The position numbers and the translations under genes are program-made. Positions 6,866 through 7,036 of a stretch of 7,036 nt of DNA are shown here, in pieces; position 1 is the first letter of the stretch, and the number at the start of each line of letters is the position of its first letter. This stretch comes from an uncultured Prevotella sp. (lineage in GTDB: Bacteria; Bacteroidota; Bacteroidia; Bacteroidales; Bacteroidaceae), in NCBI GenBank assembly GCA_900551985.1, contig URYG01000168.1, positions 1 to 7,036 of the forward strand. The letters are read 5' to 3'. The notes beneath the pieces were generated by a model. The model was given only the letters and a program-made list of their open reading frames with translations, made no database searches and was not told the DNA's origin.

Positions 6866-6938
6866 GCGGAAATAGCTCAGTTGGTAGAGCACAACCTTGC
6901 CAAGGTTGGGGTCGCGGGTCCGAGTCCCGTTTTCCGCT
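6866..6938 (+). tRNA. tRNA-Gly (anticodon GCC)
   Basis: A full cloverleaf is visible. The acceptor stem is GCGGAAA (6866-6872) with TTTCCGC (6931-6937), and the D arm is GCTC/GAGC with G18-G19 in the loop. The anticodon stem CAACC/GGTTG encloses TTGCCAA, giving anticodon GCC at 6899-6901, and the T stem is GCGGG/CCCGT. It decodes GGC and GGT. The discriminator is T6938, and CCA happens to follow at 6939-6941. The T loop reads TCCGAGT, with C where nearly all tRNAs have T55. Confidence 0.97.
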
Positions 6939-6947
6939 CCAAGAGTG

Positions 6948-6969
6948 CTATAAGATTATTGTTTTATAG
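6948..6969 (+). other. Hairpin in the tRNA-Gly/tRNA-Leu spacer
   Basis: CTATAAG (6948-6954) pairs with TTTATAG (6963-6969) around an 8-nt loop, with the last pair being G-U. It occupies most of the 37-nt spacer between the tRNAs and could influence processing of the dicistronic precursor. It is A/T-rich and weak. Confidence 0.35.
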
Positions 6970-6975
6970 ACTTGA

Positions 6976-7036
6976 GCCCAAGTGGCGGAATTGGTAGACG
7001 CGCACGTTTCAGGTGCGTGTGTTTCACAACGTGCAG
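6976..7036 (+). tRNA. tRNA-Leu (anticodon CAG), 3' end cut by the window
   Basis: The acceptor 5' strand is GCCCAAG (6976-6982), followed by TG and a class II D arm (GGCGGAATTGGTAGACGC). The anticodon stem CACGT/GCGTG (7003-7007 with 7015-7019) encloses TTCAGGT, giving anticodon CAG at 7010-7012, which reads CTG. The long variable arm typical of tRNA-Leu begins at about 7020. The T arm and acceptor 3' strand lie beyond the right edge. Confidence 0.95.

Noticed and set aside
1..7036. Search for CRISPR repeats, insertion sequence ends, phage or defence genes
   Set aside because: Nothing of the kind is visible; all long open frames with support are housekeeping genes.

Overview
The window looks like ordinary core chromosome of a Bacteroidota species, most likely in the Prevotella/Segatella group. 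Three things point there. The clearest promoters have the Bacteroidota sigma-type -7 box TAnnTTTG, most starts lack a Shine-Dalgarno sequence and sit behind A/T-rich leaders, and the glycogen genes are a eukaryote-like GT3 synthase followed by a short DUF3417-type alpha-glucan phosphorylase, a pairing familiar from Bacteroidales. The genus is inferred from general likeness; I could not run a search.

Layout: (1) 2-889, plus strand: C-terminal part of a GT3 glycogen synthase whose start lies off the left edge. (2) 965-3523, plus: complete glgP, 75 bp behind it and probably in the same transcript. (3) 3524-3754: convergent intergenic region with two strong hairpin terminators and a short direct repeat. 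(4) 3755-4693, minus: prs, PRPP synthetase. (5) 4771-5379, minus: a divergent ThiE/TenI-like protein, 77 bp upstream of prs and perhaps cotranscribed with it. (6) 5380-5486: a compact divergent promoter region with a -7 box for each direction. (7) 5487-6662, plus: nspC, carboxy(nor)spermidine decarboxylase. (8) 6663-6865: terminator and a second hairpin sharing a 10-bp motif, then a near-perfect Bacteroidota promoter. (9) 6866-7036: tRNA-Gly(GCC), then tRNA-Leu(CAG) cut by the right edge.

The genes fall into separate housekeeping tasks: glycogen synthesis and phosphorolysis, PRPP supply for nucleotides and cofactors, polyamine (spermidine) synthesis, and tRNA supply. I see no mobile element, CRISPR array, phage gene, toxin-antitoxin pair or defence locus, and no candidate for a new multi-gene system. 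The points worth a second look are small: loss of most of the glucose-6-phosphate-sensing arginines in the GT3 synthase, a ThiE-fold protein without recognisable ThiE catalytic residues, a C at T-loop position 55 of tRNA-Gly, an alternating His-Cys stretch in NspC, and repeated hairpins after nspC.
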